Part shown: positions 1 through 8,140 of the stretch, in pieces | How the letters are laid out: the number at the start of each line of letters is the position of its first letter | Position numbering within the stretch: the first letter of the stretch is position 1 | Origin: Simonsiella muelleri ATCC 29453 | GTDB taxonomy: Bacteria; Pseudomonadota; Gammaproteobacteria; Burkholderiales; Neisseriaceae | DNA: 64,000 bases | Direction: 5' to 3' | NCBI RefSeq assembly: GCF_002951835.1 | Contig: NZ_CP019448.1 | Coordinates: 62,001 to 126,000, forward strand | Notes under the pieces: generated by a model | What the model saw: the letters and a program-made list of their open reading frames with translations, nothing else | What the model was told of the DNA's origin: nothing | Database searches by the model: none | Program-made: the position numbers and the translations under genes

Positions 1-2
1 TC

Positions 3-1322
3 GCGATTTGGGCAAACCCAATGAATACCGTAGAAGAATTGTATTTGGCGAAAAAATTAGCCGATGGTTTGGGTATCAAAGCCACAACTGCGCGTTTGCG
101 TGAAAGTGATGGTCGGCTTTCAGGCAGCCTGAAGGGAGCGCAATGGTTGGGTCAATCCATTGAGCAATTAGCTGCGTGTGAAGCGGTGTTGGTAGTGGGT
201 GCGAATCTGCGCAAAGAGCAGCCCTTGCTTACGGCACGTTTGCGCCGTGCGGCGAAAAATGGTATGGCATTAAGTGTCGTGGCGGCGTGTAAAGAAGTAT
301 TGCATATGCCTTTGTTGACACAAGATGTGTTACACCCAAATGAATGGGCTAATTATTTGAATAATTTGGCTGAACATCATGATTATACGATTTCAGGCAG
401 CCTGAAAAATGCTGCTACCGCTGCCATTATTTTGGGTGCTGATGTACAGAATCACCCAGATTTTGCAGGGATTTATGTGGCGGCACAAAAATTAGCCAAT
501 GCCACTGGTGCGACTTTGGGCGTATTGCCACAAGCTGCCAATAGTGTGGGTGCGGACGTGGTGGGCATCAATCAAATGGCAATCAACCAAATGATTGAGC
601 AACCCAAAAAAGCCGTTTTATTACTGAATGTTGAACCTGAATTAGACGTGCTGGGTGGTGCGCGAGTTGTGAATGCTTTAAGACAGGCTGGCAGCGTGAT
701 GGCATTTACGGCTTATGAAAATCCGAATTTATTGGAAGTGTGTGATGTGTTGTTGCCGATTGTGCCATTTACCGAAACTTCAGGCAGCTTCATCAATATG
801 GAAGGGCGTTTGCAGTCATTTCATGGTGTGGTGAAGGCGTTGGGCGAAGCGCGACCATTGTGGAAAATTTTGCGTGTTTTGGGTAATGTCTTGAATGTTG
901 AAGGTTTTGATTATGAAACCAGCGAGCAAGTTTTAGCAGATGCGATTTCTGTTAGCACGCTGCCTGAAAAATTGAGCAATGACAGTATCTTAACTGCAAT
1001 CAGTGTACAACCACAAGGCGATAAATTGATTCGCGTGGGGGGCGTGGGTATTTATCATACCGACCCGATTGTACGCCGTGCAACTTCATTACAACAAACC
1101 AGCCATGCTGCCACACCTGAAGCACATTTAAATCCCAACACTTTGAAAGTATTTGGTTTACAAGATGGCGAACAAGTGTTTGCAAAACAAAATGGTGCAG
1201 CTGAATTGGTAACCGTTCGTGCGGATATGGGTTTGGCTGAAAATGTGGTTTACTTGCCCCTGCACCCTGAGAATGCGGCGTTGGGCGGTTTGATGAATAG
1301 CATTGAGTTAACGAGGGCATAA
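3..1322 (+). CDS. nuoG: NADH-quinone oxidoreductase subunit G, C-terminal part (5' end outside window)
   Basis: The reading frame is open from the first bases of the window, so only the C-terminal ~440 residues of NuoG are present; the N-terminal iron-sulfur region lies upstream. The visible part is the molybdopterin-oxidoreductase-like domain, with the conserved run NTVEELYLAKK near its start and VVGANLRKEQPLLTARLRRA about 55 residues on. NuoG is a peripheral-arm subunit of complex I and carries electrons from NuoEF toward NuoI. The stop codon lies 2 bp before nuoH, as expected in an operon. Uptake sequences sit inside the coding region and are read as SGSLK (near bases 118 and 391). Identification by recalled family similarity and by the following nuoH-N genes. 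Confidence 0.95.
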   Translation, partial: AIWANPMNTVEELYLAKKLADGLGIKATTARLRESDGRLSGSLKGAQWLGQSIEQLAACEAVLVVGANLRKEQPLLTARLRRAAKNGMALSVVAACKEVLHMPLLTQDVLHPNEWANYLNNLAEHHDYTISGSLKNAATAAIILGADVQNHPDFAGIYVAAQKLANATGATLGVLPQAANSVGADVVGINQMAINQMIEQPKKAVLLLNVEPELDVLGGARVVNALRQAGSVMAFTAYENPNLLEVCDVLLPIVPFTETSGSFINMEGRLQSFHGVVKALGEARPLWKILRVLGNVLNVEGFDYETSEQVLADAISVSTLPEKLSNDSILTAISVQPQGDKLIRVGGVGIYHTDPIVRRATSLQQTSHAATPEAHLNPNTLKVFGLQDGEQVFAKQNGAAELVTVRADMGLAENVVYLPLHPENAALGGLMNSIELTRA

Positions 1323-1324
1323 TC

Positions 1325-2401
1325 ATGCAAGAATGGTTTCAAACCTTATTTGCCACAACTTTAGGCTTGGGCGAAATGGGCGCAATTATTGGTTTAATCG
1401 TGTCCATTATTGTGAAAATTGTGCTGATTTTAGCCCCATTAATTTTAACGGTGGCTTATTTAACTTATTTTGAACGCAAAGTTATCGGTTTTATGCAATT
1501 ACGTGTGGGACCGAATGTGGTTGGTCCTTGGGGCTTGATTCAGCCGTTTGCAGATGTATTAAAACTGCTGTTCAAAGAAGTAACACGCCCAAGTTCATCT
1601 AATAAATGGTTGTTTTATATTGGACCTATGTTGTCGCTGGCACCATCATTTGCGGCGTGGGCAGTGATTCCATTTAACGAAGAATGGGTTTTGACCAATA
1701 TTGATGCAGGCTTATTGTATATTTTGATGATTACATCTTTGTCAGTTTATGGTGTGATTATTGCAGGTTGGGCATCTAACTCAAAATATGCGATGTTGGG
1801 TGCGATGCGTGCTTCGGCACAAACGATTTCGTATGAAATTGCGATGAGTGCGGCATTGGTATGCGTGATTATGGTTTCAGGCAGCCTGAATTTTAAAGAT
1901 ATTGTGGCAGCGCAAGCAACTGGTATAGCAGGTGGCTCAATTCTTTCGTGGAACTGGTTGACATTGTTCCCTGTATTTTTGGTATATTTAATTTCTGCTG
2001 TTGCGGAAACGAACCGTGCACCGTTTGACGTGGCAGAGGGTGAGTCGGAAATCGTGGCAGGACACCATGTAGAATATTCAGGTTTTGCGTTTGCACTGTT
2101 TTTCCTTGCTGAATACATTTTCATGATTTTGATTGGCGCGTTGACAGCAATTATGTTCTTGGGCGGTTGGTTGTCGCCATTCCCACAAAGTTGGGGCATC
2201 ATCGGCACACCAAGCGCGTTTTGGATGTTCGCAAAAATGGCGTTTGTGTTATACGGCTATTTATGGATTCGCGCGACATTTCCACGTTACCGCTATGACC
2301 AAATCATGCGTTTGGGTTGGAAGGTATTGATTCCTGTTGGCTTTATTTCTATCGCGGTATTGGCGGCTTGGATGGTCTCGCCGTTGAGCTTGTGGAAATA
2401 A
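1325..2401 (+). CDS. nuoH: NADH-quinone oxidoreductase subunit H
   Basis: A 358-aa polytopic membrane protein at the junction of the membrane and peripheral arms of complex I, forming part of the quinone pocket. Family hallmarks are visible: TYFERKVIGFMQLRVGPN near residue 46 and PFDVAEGESEIVAG near residue 232. The length is normal. Translation probably couples to nuoG (2-bp gap). A DUS lies in the coding sequence near base 1878 (read SGSLN), and another follows the stop codon immediately. The next nuo gene, nuoI, is displaced by about 2.1 kb by a restriction-modification pair, so transcription of nuoI must run through the cargo or start anew. Confidence 0.97.
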   Translation: MQEWFQTLFATTLGLGEMGAIIGLIVSIIVKIVLILAPLILTVAYLTYFERKVIGFMQLRVGPNVVGPWGLIQPFADVLKLLFKEVTRPSSSNKWLFYIGPMLSLAPSFAAWAVIPFNEEWVLTNIDAGLLYILMITSLSVYGVIIAGWASNSKYAMLGAMRASAQTISYEIAMSAALVCVIMVSGSLNFKDIVAAQATGIAGGSILSWNWLTLFPVFLVYLISAVAETNRAPFDVAEGESEIVAGHHVEYSGFAFALFFLAEYIFMILIGALTAIMFLGGWLSPFPQSWGIIGTPSAFWMFAKMAFVLYGYLWIRATFPRYRYDQIMRLGWKVLIPVGFISIAVLAAWMVSPLSLWK

Positions 2402-2405
2402 TTTC

Positions 2406-2417
2406 AGGCAGCCTGAA
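2406..2417 (+). repeat. DNA uptake sequence at left border of the R-M cassette
   Basis: AGGCAGCCTGAA, inside the near-palindrome TTTCAGGCAGCCTGAAA, directly after the nuoH stop codon. Its partner at 4471 lies after the endonuclease gene, so the R-M insert sits between two uptake sequences. This is consistent with entry by natural transformation and homologous recombination; that is inference. Confidence 0.85.
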
Positions 2418-2439
2418 AAAGAATGCGGATAGAAAAGTA

Positions 2440-3459
2440 ATGTATCAATCTTGTTCTGCACAACTTGAATTAGATTTTGCTCCAATGGGTTCACTGAATA
2501 TTCCACATAAATTAAAAGCGATTGATTTATTTGCAGGTGTGGGCGGTATTCGGACAGGCTTTCAGCAAGCATTTGGCGAGCGGATTGAATTTGTATTTTC
2601 ATCAGAAATTGATAAATTTGCGCGACAAACTTACGCAGCAAATTATCATGAAATTCCATACGGCGACATTACTCAAATTCAAGCGCATGAAGTTCCGACA
2701 CACGATATTATTTTGGCAGGATTTCCATGCCAAGCGTTTAGCGTAGCAGGTTTACGAAAAGGTTTTGCCGATACGCGTGGAACGTTATTTTTTGATGTAG
2801 CACGGATTGCGGAATACCATAAACCTAAAATTTTGTTTTTGGAAAATGTCAAAGGTTTTAAAAATCACGATAAAGGCAACACGTTTGCGACAGTGAAATT
2901 AACTTTGGAGCAATTGGGTTATCGGGTTTATGCTGATGTGCTGAATGCGAAAAATTTTGGTGTACCGCAAAATCGTGAGCGCATTTATATTGTGGCAATA
3001 CGAAATGATTTTAATCCGACTTTTAACTTGGATTTTGATAAGTTGAAAAACACCAAGGTAAATTGCCAAGTAGGTGATATTTTGCAAAATCAAGTTGATG
3101 AAAAATACACGATTTCTGACAAATTATGGGCTGGACATCAACGCCGAAAAGCAGAGCATATTGAGAAAGGTAATGGTTTTGGCTACTCATTGTTTAACGC
3201 GCAATCGCCTTATACCAGTACTATTAGCGCACGTTATTACAAAGATGGTTCAGAAATTTTAATTGAGCAAAATGGCAAAAATCCGCGTAAACTCACGCCG
3301 CGAGAAGCCAGTTTATTGCAAGGTTTTCCATCTGATTTTGTGATACCTGTTAGCGATGTGCAGGCGTATAAACAATTTGGAAATAGTGTTGCCGTTCCAG
3401 TGATTAAGGCGTTGGCGCAAGAAATTTATATGGGATTATTCCAAAATGAAATTGCCTAA
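2440..3459 (+). CDS. Type II DNA (cytosine-5) methyltransferase
   Basis: 339 aa. It transfers a methyl group from S-adenosylmethionine to C5 of cytosine within a recognition site and protects host DNA from the partner endonuclease encoded next. Motifs in order: I IDLFAGVGGIRTGF (~28), IV GFPCQAFSVAG with catalytic Cys ~97, VI LENVKGF (~134), VIII QNRERIYIVA (~177), a short target-recognition region, and IX/X ending QFGNSVAVPV (~312). It resembles the HhaI/HpaII-type family in motif layout; the recognition site cannot be read from the sequence. An upstream in-frame start would lie inside nuoH and before the DUS, so the ATG in the AT-rich stretch after the DUS is chosen; the Met 15 codons further on is an alternative. 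It overlaps the next gene by 14 bp. Confidence 0.93.
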   Translation: MYQSCSAQLELDFAPMGSLNIPHKLKAIDLFAGVGGIRTGFQQAFGERIEFVFSSEIDKFARQTYAANYHEIPYGDITQIQAHEVPTHDIILAGFPCQAFSVAGLRKGFADTRGTLFFDVARIAEYHKPKILFLENVKGFKNHDKGNTFATVKLTLEQLGYRVYADVLNAKNFGVPQNRERIYIVAIRNDFNPTFNLDFDKLKNTKVNCQVGDILQNQVDEKYTISDKLWAGHQRRKAEHIEKGNGFGYSLFNAQSPYTSTISARYYKDGSEILIEQNGKNPRKLTPREASLLQGFPSDFVIPVSDVQAYKQFGNSVAVPVIKALAQEIYMGLFQNEIA

Positions 3460-4465
3460 AATTGATTTATCTGATGAAAAAATTGATGTGAATTTAAAAT
3501 TTTATTTCTTTTTAAAATACATCATTAAAGCGAAATTTGCTGATAATCAAATTTATGATATTTTGGAGCAAAGCCAATTATTTTCAGGTTTACAAAATAT
3601 TCAGGTTTTTCAGGCTGCCATTTTGGAGAAGCTGCCTGCAAACAATAAAACCAATCAAAATAAGCGTAATATTTTGAATGATATTTTTGTAGAAATAGAC
3701 AGTGAATTGATTTTGTCGGTATTTTTATTTAGCTTGAAATTGTATTTAATTAAAGATTTATTGTTGGAAGAAGCAAAAGTTAAACGTGCCAGCAATTTAG
3801 AAAAATTAAAAGAACTCAATCCTTTATCATTAGAATACGACAAAATTACGGTTTTTAATCCTTATTCAGTACGCGTGAGCGGCTCTCTGTTGTGTTTGGC
3901 ATTTTTTGAGAGTTTGCAAACTGGATTTGTATCGCAACAGACCGATGATTTTATTCATAAATTGGTACAAGAAGCGCAAACCCTATTGGAGCAGGGTATT
4001 GAACCTAATCAGATTTTTATGTTGGTTTTTAATGAGAGTTTGAATCAGTCTATTACCAGTAATAGTGGTTCGGATTATGAAAGTCGGATTAAATCAGTTT
4101 TACTCCGTTTGGGGCTGCCTGCAAGCAATATTCAGAAAAAACATGATTTGGCGGACAGTTCCACCGAATTTGATTTTTTCTTTGAATACAATGGTAAAAC
4201 ATTTGGTATCAGTGCTAAACGGACGTTACGCGAAAGGTACAAGCAATTTATTAAAACGGCGCAGATGTCGCAAATTGATGTGATGATAGAAATCACGCTT
4301 GGCACAGATTTGAGTAAAGATAAAGTGAAGGCAATCAGACAGCACAATGTGTATTTATTTGTTGCTGACGAAATTTATTGTAGCCAAACATATTTACAAT
4401 CAATAAATGGTGTCTATTCCTGTTTAGATTTGAGTTTAGATTTATTAGACAAATTGGCTGAATAG
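3446..4465 (+). CDS. Probable type II restriction endonuclease (PD-(D/E)XK-like)
   Basis: 339 aa, not recognised at the level of a named enzyme. It starts inside the 3' end of the methyltransferase gene (14-bp overlap), the usual arrangement for a translationally coupled R-M pair. The C-terminal third has a nuclease-like pattern: an acidic YESR near residue 212, then TEFDFFFEYNGK followed by GISAKRTLRERYKQ (~240-265), which fits D-X(n)-SxK of the PD-(D/E)XK fold; the TLRER run resembles several type II enzymes. The N-terminal two thirds are helical and AT-rich in coding. Role as the cognate restriction enzyme is inferred from position plus this motif. No separate RBS is obvious, consistent with coupling. 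Confidence 0.75.
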   Translation: MKLPKIDLSDEKIDVNLKFYFFLKYIIKAKFADNQIYDILEQSQLFSGLQNIQVFQAAILEKLPANNKTNQNKRNILNDIFVEIDSELILSVFLFSLKLYLIKDLLLEEAKVKRASNLEKLKELNPLSLEYDKITVFNPYSVRVSGSLLCLAFFESLQTGFVSQQTDDFIHKLVQEAQTLLEQGIEPNQIFMLVFNESLNQSITSNSGSDYESRIKSVLLRLGLPASNIQKKHDLADSSTEFDFFFEYNGKTFGISAKRTLRERYKQFIKTAQMSQIDVMIEITLGTDLSKDKVKAIRQHNVYLFVADEIYCSQTYLQSINGVYSCLDLSLDLLDKLAE

Positions 4466-4470
4466 TTTTC

Positions 4471-4482
4471 AGGCAGCCTGAA
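4471..4482 (+). repeat. DNA uptake sequence at right border of the R-M cassette
   Basis: AGGCAGCCTGAA within TTTTCAGGCAGCCTGAAAA, six bases after the endonuclease stop codon and before nuoI. As a near-palindrome it could also form a short hairpin. Confidence 0.85.
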
Positions 4483-4547
4483 AACCAGTTTTTAAAATTA
4501 AAAATCAACAACGAAACCACACCAAAATAGAATAGGGTGTATTAAAT

Positions 4548-5027
4548 ATGGCAAACTTTTTTAAAACCTTTTTGTTGGGCGAACTCGTCAAAGGCATGGG
4601 CGTAACGCTCAAAAACTTTTTCGTGCGTAAAGACACGATTTATTTCCCCGAAGAAAAAACGCCCCAATCCGTGCGTTTTCGCGGACTTCACGCCCAACGC
4701 CGTTATCCCAATGGCGAAGAACGCTGTATTGCCTGTAAATTATGCGAAGCGGTATGCCCCGCGATGGCAATCAATATTGAAAGCGAAGAACGTGAAGATG
4801 GTACACGCCGCACAACTCGTTATGATATTGACTTAACAAAATGTATTTTCTGCGGATTTTGTGAAGAGGCATGTCCCGTTGACGCGATTGTGGAAACACA
4901 TATTTTTGAGTATCACGGCGAAAAACGCGGCGATTTGCACATGACTAAACCGATTTTGCTGGCAATTGGCGACAAATACGAAGCCGAAATCGCTAAACGT
5001 AAAATGGCTGATGCACCTTATCGTTAA
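4548..5027 (+). CDS. nuoI: NADH-quinone oxidoreductase subunit I
   Basis: 159 aa, normal for NuoI. Two 4Fe-4S ferredoxin motifs are present, CIACKLCEAVCP (~62) and CIFCGFCEEACP (~101). They hold clusters N6a and N6b, which carry electrons through the peripheral arm toward NuoB and quinone. The N-terminal amphipathic stretch contacts the membrane arm. The gene is boxed in by accessory cargo on both sides (R-M pair upstream, AIPR gene downstream), which is unusual for an operon encoding a stoichiometric complex. Confidence 0.98.
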   Translation: MANFFKTFLLGELVKGMGVTLKNFFVRKDTIYFPEEKTPQSVRFRGLHAQRRYPNGEERCIACKLCEAVCPAMAINIESEEREDGTRRTTRYDIDLTKCIFCGFCEEACPVDAIVETHIFEYHGEKRGDLHMTKPILLAIGDKYEAEIAKRKMADAPYR

Positions 5028-5038
5028 TGGATATTTTC

Positions 5039-5050
5039 AGACAGCCTGAA
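5039..5050 (+). repeat. Variant DNA uptake sequence, left border of the AIPR gene
   Basis: AGACAGCCTGAA, one mismatch to the window's consensus DUS, between the nuoI stop and the AIPR gene. With the perfect copy at 6749 it brackets the AIPR gene. Confidence 0.7.
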
Positions 5051-5073
5051 AATTAATTTAAGGAATTAGTCTT

Positions 5074-6759
5074 ATGAATTTTAAAGCCTCTATTATTGAG
5101 CAACAATTTTTGGGTTTAGATGATGAAACTAAAAATGCGTTGCGTGATGAATTGAATTTAGGTTCAGATGAAAATAAATTCAAGTCTACACTTTTTTTGT
5201 ATTATTCAACTAAAATCTTATTGGATTTGGAAAGAGATGAAACGATAGAGTGTCTTGTTGATGGTGGGCAAGATTTTGGTATTGATGCTATTTATGTTAA
5301 TGAACCTGAAGAGCATGAGTTACCCATTACTATTATTCAAGCAAAATACACAAATAATTTAAAGGGCGACAGCAATTTCCCTGAAAGTGGGATTAAGGAA
5401 ATGCTAAATGCATTGCGTTATTTGTTTGACCCTTATGCTCAGTTGGGGGCTGTTAATGAGCGTTTGCGTACTAAAGTGGAAGAAATTCGTTCTTTTATTC
5501 GTGAGGGTAATATCCCAAAAATTCGTGCGATTGCTTTGAATAATGGTTTAAAGTGGAATGAAGCTGCACAGGAACAGATTGATTTATCAGGATTTGGTCA
5601 ACAAGTTGTGTGGGAGCATGTTAATCATGATACCTTATTGGACTTGTTAAACAGTACGAAAAAGGTTGATGCAAATTTACAGTTGCTGGGCGCGGCGATT
5701 GTGGAAGACATGAATTTTAGTCGAGTGTTTGTTGGGCGTATGGCGGTTCGTGAAGTGGCGGAGTTGATTGGGCAACATGGCGACCGTTTATTAGAACGCA
5801 ATGTTCGACGTTATTTGGGATTGCAGGGTAATCGCGTTAATACTGATATTCATACCACATTAAATCAAGAACCAGATAATTTTTATTATTATAATAATGG
5901 TTTAACATTGGTTTGTAAAAGTTTTAGCTATAATGCTCTGCAAAAGAATGATTTTTTGGTGCGTACCAAAGATTTGCAAATTGTTAATGGCGGTCAAACA
6001 TCGATGACTTTACATCATTACATGAGACAGCATGAAACTGTTTCTGAAAATGCTTCTGTGTTGGTACGAATTTATGAGTTGCCTGATGAGCAATATGAAA
6101 ATTATGTCAGCAAAATTACCCATGCGACCAATAACCAAAATCCTGTTGATTTAAAAGATTTGCGTGCCAATGATGAGAAACAGCGAAATCTGGAGGCGGG
6201 CATAAAGGAACTGGGTTATGTGTATCATCGTAAACGCAGTACCGCCAATGTCCGTACTGGCGATATCACGTCAGGTATGGCGGCAGAAGCCATTTTGTCT
6301 GTTATTTTGAAAAAACCGCACCAAGCCAAATTCAATGCAAAAGAGCATTTTGGTAAATTTTATGATGTGGTTTTTTCAGCAGAATTGAATGCTGCACAAA
6401 CTGTAATTGCGGTATTGATTTACCGCTTTACAGAAGCACGCCGTAAAAAATTATTGAGTACAGACAAAGTATTCGTGCGTTATGCTTCTTGTTTTTTGGC
6501 GATGCAAATGGCACAAAAATTGTCTGATGAAAAACAATTAGGAGAACAATTGATTCTGTTGAATCATCGAAATTTTGCTGAAGTTAAAGCAACATTAGAT
6601 GCAAAGATGGAAACTTATTTTGAAATGGCTGTACAAGATATTGATCACGCACTATCTCAATTGTATGGTGAATCATATATGGTTACGATTTCGCTGCAAC
6701 AATTGTCAGCGACTTTCCGTCGTGCAGATTTAATGGAAAAAATTTTTCAGGCAGCCTGA
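5074..6759 (+). CDS. AIPR-family (abortive infection phage resistance) protein
   Basis: 561 aa. The N-terminal part has a restriction-nuclease-like pattern, DGGQDFGIDAIYV followed by IIQAKYTN (Asp ~71, Gln ~89, Lys ~91), matching the GxD...QxK arrangement of Mrr/PD-(D/E)XK nucleases. The C-terminal half carries AIPR family features: FYYYNNGLTLVC, LQIVNGGQTSMTLHHY and THATNNQNPVDLKDLR. AIPR proteins are associated with abortive-infection and other anti-phage loci; the mechanism here is not shown. A good SD (AAGGA) precedes the ATG. The last codons (FQAA stop) are made by a DUS, so the gene's end has been set at the uptake sequence. No methylase or toxin partner sits beside it; it is alone between nuoI and nuoJ. 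Confidence 0.85.
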   Translation: MNFKASIIEQQFLGLDDETKNALRDELNLGSDENKFKSTLFLYYSTKILLDLERDETIECLVDGGQDFGIDAIYVNEPEEHELPITIIQAKYTNNLKGDSNFPESGIKEMLNALRYLFDPYAQLGAVNERLRTKVEEIRSFIREGNIPKIRAIALNNGLKWNEAAQEQIDLSGFGQQVVWEHVNHDTLLDLLNSTKKVDANLQLLGAAIVEDMNFSRVFVGRMAVREVAELIGQHGDRLLERNVRRYLGLQGNRVNTDIHTTLNQEPDNFYYYNNGLTLVCKSFSYNALQKNDFLVRTKDLQIVNGGQTSMTLHHYMRQHETVSENASVLVRIYELPDEQYENYVSKITHATNNQNPVDLKDLRANDEKQRNLEAGIKELGYVYHRKRSTANVRTGDITSGMAAEAILSVILKKPHQAKFNAKEHFGKFYDVVFSAELNAAQTVIAVLIYRFTEARRKKLLSTDKVFVRYASCFLAMQMAQKLSDEKQLGEQLILLNHRNFAEVKATLDAKMETYFEMAVQDIDHALSQLYGESYMVTISLQQLSATFRRADLMEKIFQAA

Positions 6760-6760
6760 A
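6749..6760 (+). repeat. DNA uptake sequence at right border of the AIPR gene
   Basis: AGGCAGCCTGAA; it encodes the final residues and stop codon of the AIPR protein (FQAA then TGA). Confidence 0.85.
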
Positions 6761-6791
6761 AACGAATAAACAATTAAATAGAAAGTAAATT

Positions 6792-7439
6792 ATGACTTTC
6801 CAACTGATTTTATTTTATTTATTTGCCGCGATTATTTTGTATGGCGCGTTGCAAACTGTGTTGGCGAAAAATCCTGTACACGCTACGTTGCATTTGGTGC
6901 TGACGTTTTGCGTGTCGGCGATGATGTGGCTTTTGATGCAAGCAGAATTTTTGGGCATTACGCTGGTGGTGGTTTATGTGGGTGCGGTGATGGTGCTGTT
7001 CTTGTTTGTTGTGATGATGCTCAACATCGACATAGAAGAAATGCGTAAAGGTTTCTGGCGTCATGCACCTGCAGCGATGGTGGTGGGTGTGTTGATGGCG
7101 GTAGCATTGATTGCGATTTTGGTTGCGCCTGATACTGCACTCAACCAATTTGGTTTGATGAAAGATATTCCTGCTGATTACAGCAATGTGCGTGATTTGG
7201 GTATACAGTTGTACACGACTTATATGTGGCAATTTGAATTGGCAGCGGTGCTGTTGGTATTGGGTATGGTTGCCGCGATTGCGCTTGTTCATCGCAAATC
7301 AACTAATCCAAAACGCATTGACCCTGCTGACCAAGTGAAAGTCAATGCTGCCGAAGGTCGTATGCGCTTGGTGAAAATGGAAATAGCAGTGCAAGTACCC
7401 CAAACGCAGCCTGAAAACACGGAAGAGAGTAAAGCATGA
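6792..7439 (+). CDS. nuoJ: NADH-quinone oxidoreductase subunit J
   Basis: 215 aa, a five-helix membrane subunit of complex I with a hydrophilic C-terminal tail. The hydrophobic core includes FLGITLVVVYVGAVMVLFLF, typical of NuoJ. Its stop overlaps the nuoK start by 4 bp, so the two are translationally coupled. The tail contains a partial DUS (QPEN region), as often seen in this genome. Confidence 0.96.
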   Translation: MTFQLILFYLFAAIILYGALQTVLAKNPVHATLHLVLTFCVSAMMWLLMQAEFLGITLVVVYVGAVMVLFLFVVMMLNIDIEEMRKGFWRHAPAAMVVGVLMAVALIAILVAPDTALNQFGLMKDIPADYSNVRDLGIQLYTTYMWQFELAAVLLVLGMVAAIALVHRKSTNPKRIDPADQVKVNAAEGRMRLVKMEIAVQVPQTQPENTEESKA

Positions 7440-7741
7440 TTACGATTACACATTATTTGGTGCTGGCGGCTTTGTTATTTGGCATTAGCGCGATGGGCAT
7501 TTACATGAATCGCAAAAACGTGCTGGTCTTGCTGATGTCTATTGAATTGATGTTGCTGGCGGTAAATTTTAATTTTATCGCGTTTTCGCAATATTTAGGC
7601 GACACTGCTGGGCAGATTTTCGTGTTTTTCGTGCTGACGGTGGCGGCGGCGGAAAGCGCGATTGGTTTGGCGATTATGGTGCTGGTGTACCGCAATAAAC
7701 AAACGATTAACGTAGCGGATTTGGATACGCTCAAAGGTTGA
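7436..7741 (+). CDS. nuoK: NADH-quinone oxidoreductase subunit K
   Basis: 101 aa, three transmembrane helices; an MrpC-like antiporter-related subunit in the membrane arm. Conserved acidic residues are visible in SIELMLLAVNFNF (helix 2) and AAAESAIGLAIMV (helix 3), the glutamates thought to take part in proton movement. It overlaps nuoJ by 4 bp. A DUS follows the stop. Confidence 0.97.
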   Translation: MITITHYLVLAALLFGISAMGIYMNRKNVLVLLMSIELMLLAVNFNFIAFSQYLGDTAGQIFVFFVLTVAAAESAIGLAIMVLVYRNKQTINVADLDTLKG

Positions 7742-7746
7742 TTTTC

Positions 7747-7758
7747 AGGCAGCCTGAA
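7747..7758 (+). repeat. DNA uptake sequence between nuoK and the small membrane protein gene
   Basis: AGGCAGCCTGAA in TTTTCAGGCAGCCTGAAAG; with the copy at 8066 it brackets the 96-aa gene. Confidence 0.85.
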
Positions 7759-7769
7759 AGGACAAAATC

Positions 7770-8060
7770 ATGTTAAGCGAAACCGATATTTTAACCGCCA
7801 CGAATGGCACACGTTTGCTGTATTTATTGGCTACTTGTGGCAGCGCGGCAATCGGTTCGTGGCTGTATCAGAGCCTGTTTGCGTTGACAGTTACGCGCGA
7901 TGAAATCATTGCCAGCACATTGTTGGGCGTGGTGTTTTTCCTGTTTGCGGTTGGCATGATGTTTTGGAATATTTATTTTGCGATAATTGGCGGTTTGATT
8001 TTCGGATTTGCCGTAACCAGAAGATTAGAAATTATCAATGAAAAACGCGATAATTTTTGA
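7770..8060 (+). CDS. Small membrane protein of unknown function, inserted between nuoK and nuoL
   Basis: 96 aa, not recognised. Three hydrophobic stretches are visible: LLYLLATCGSAAIGSWLYQSL, IIASTLLGVVFFLFAVGMMF and IYFAIIGGLIFGFAV, followed by a charged tail RRLEIINEKRDNF. It is flanked on both sides by DUS copies and follows an SD-like AAAGGA. Base composition is similar to the nuo genes. It could be a lineage-specific complex I accessory factor or simply cargo; nothing in the sequence decides this. Confidence 0.7.
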   Translation: MLSETDILTATNGTRLLYLLATCGSAAIGSWLYQSLFALTVTRDEIIASTLLGVVFFLFAVGMMFWNIYFAIIGGLIFGFAVTRRLEIINEKRDNF

Positions 8061-8065
8061 ATTTC

Positions 8066-8077
8066 AGGCAGCCTGAA
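8066..8077 (+). repeat. DNA uptake sequence between the small membrane protein gene and nuoL
   Basis: AGGCAGCCTGAA within TTTCAGGCAGCCTGAAAA, upstream of nuoL. Confidence 0.85.
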
Positions 8078-8140
8078 AAGCAAATAACCCAAATAAAAAA
8101 ATTAGCTGAAAAAGTTTTTAAATTAAAAAGGTTCACTTCC

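Noticed and set aside
1000..1326. Antisense frame across the nuoG end, and similar long antisense frames throughout
   Set aside because: They mirror the codon pattern of the sense gene, have no start signals or family motifs, and overlap clearly recognised genes.
2317..2439. Longer N terminus of the methyltransferase overlapping nuoH
   Set aside because: It would use out-of-frame nuoH sequence and the DUS as coding; the ATG after the DUS fits the family better.
8057..8140. 28-codon N-terminal extension of NuoL
   Set aside because: It passes through a DUS and a lysine-rich stretch; NuoL begins at the ATG before the first helix.
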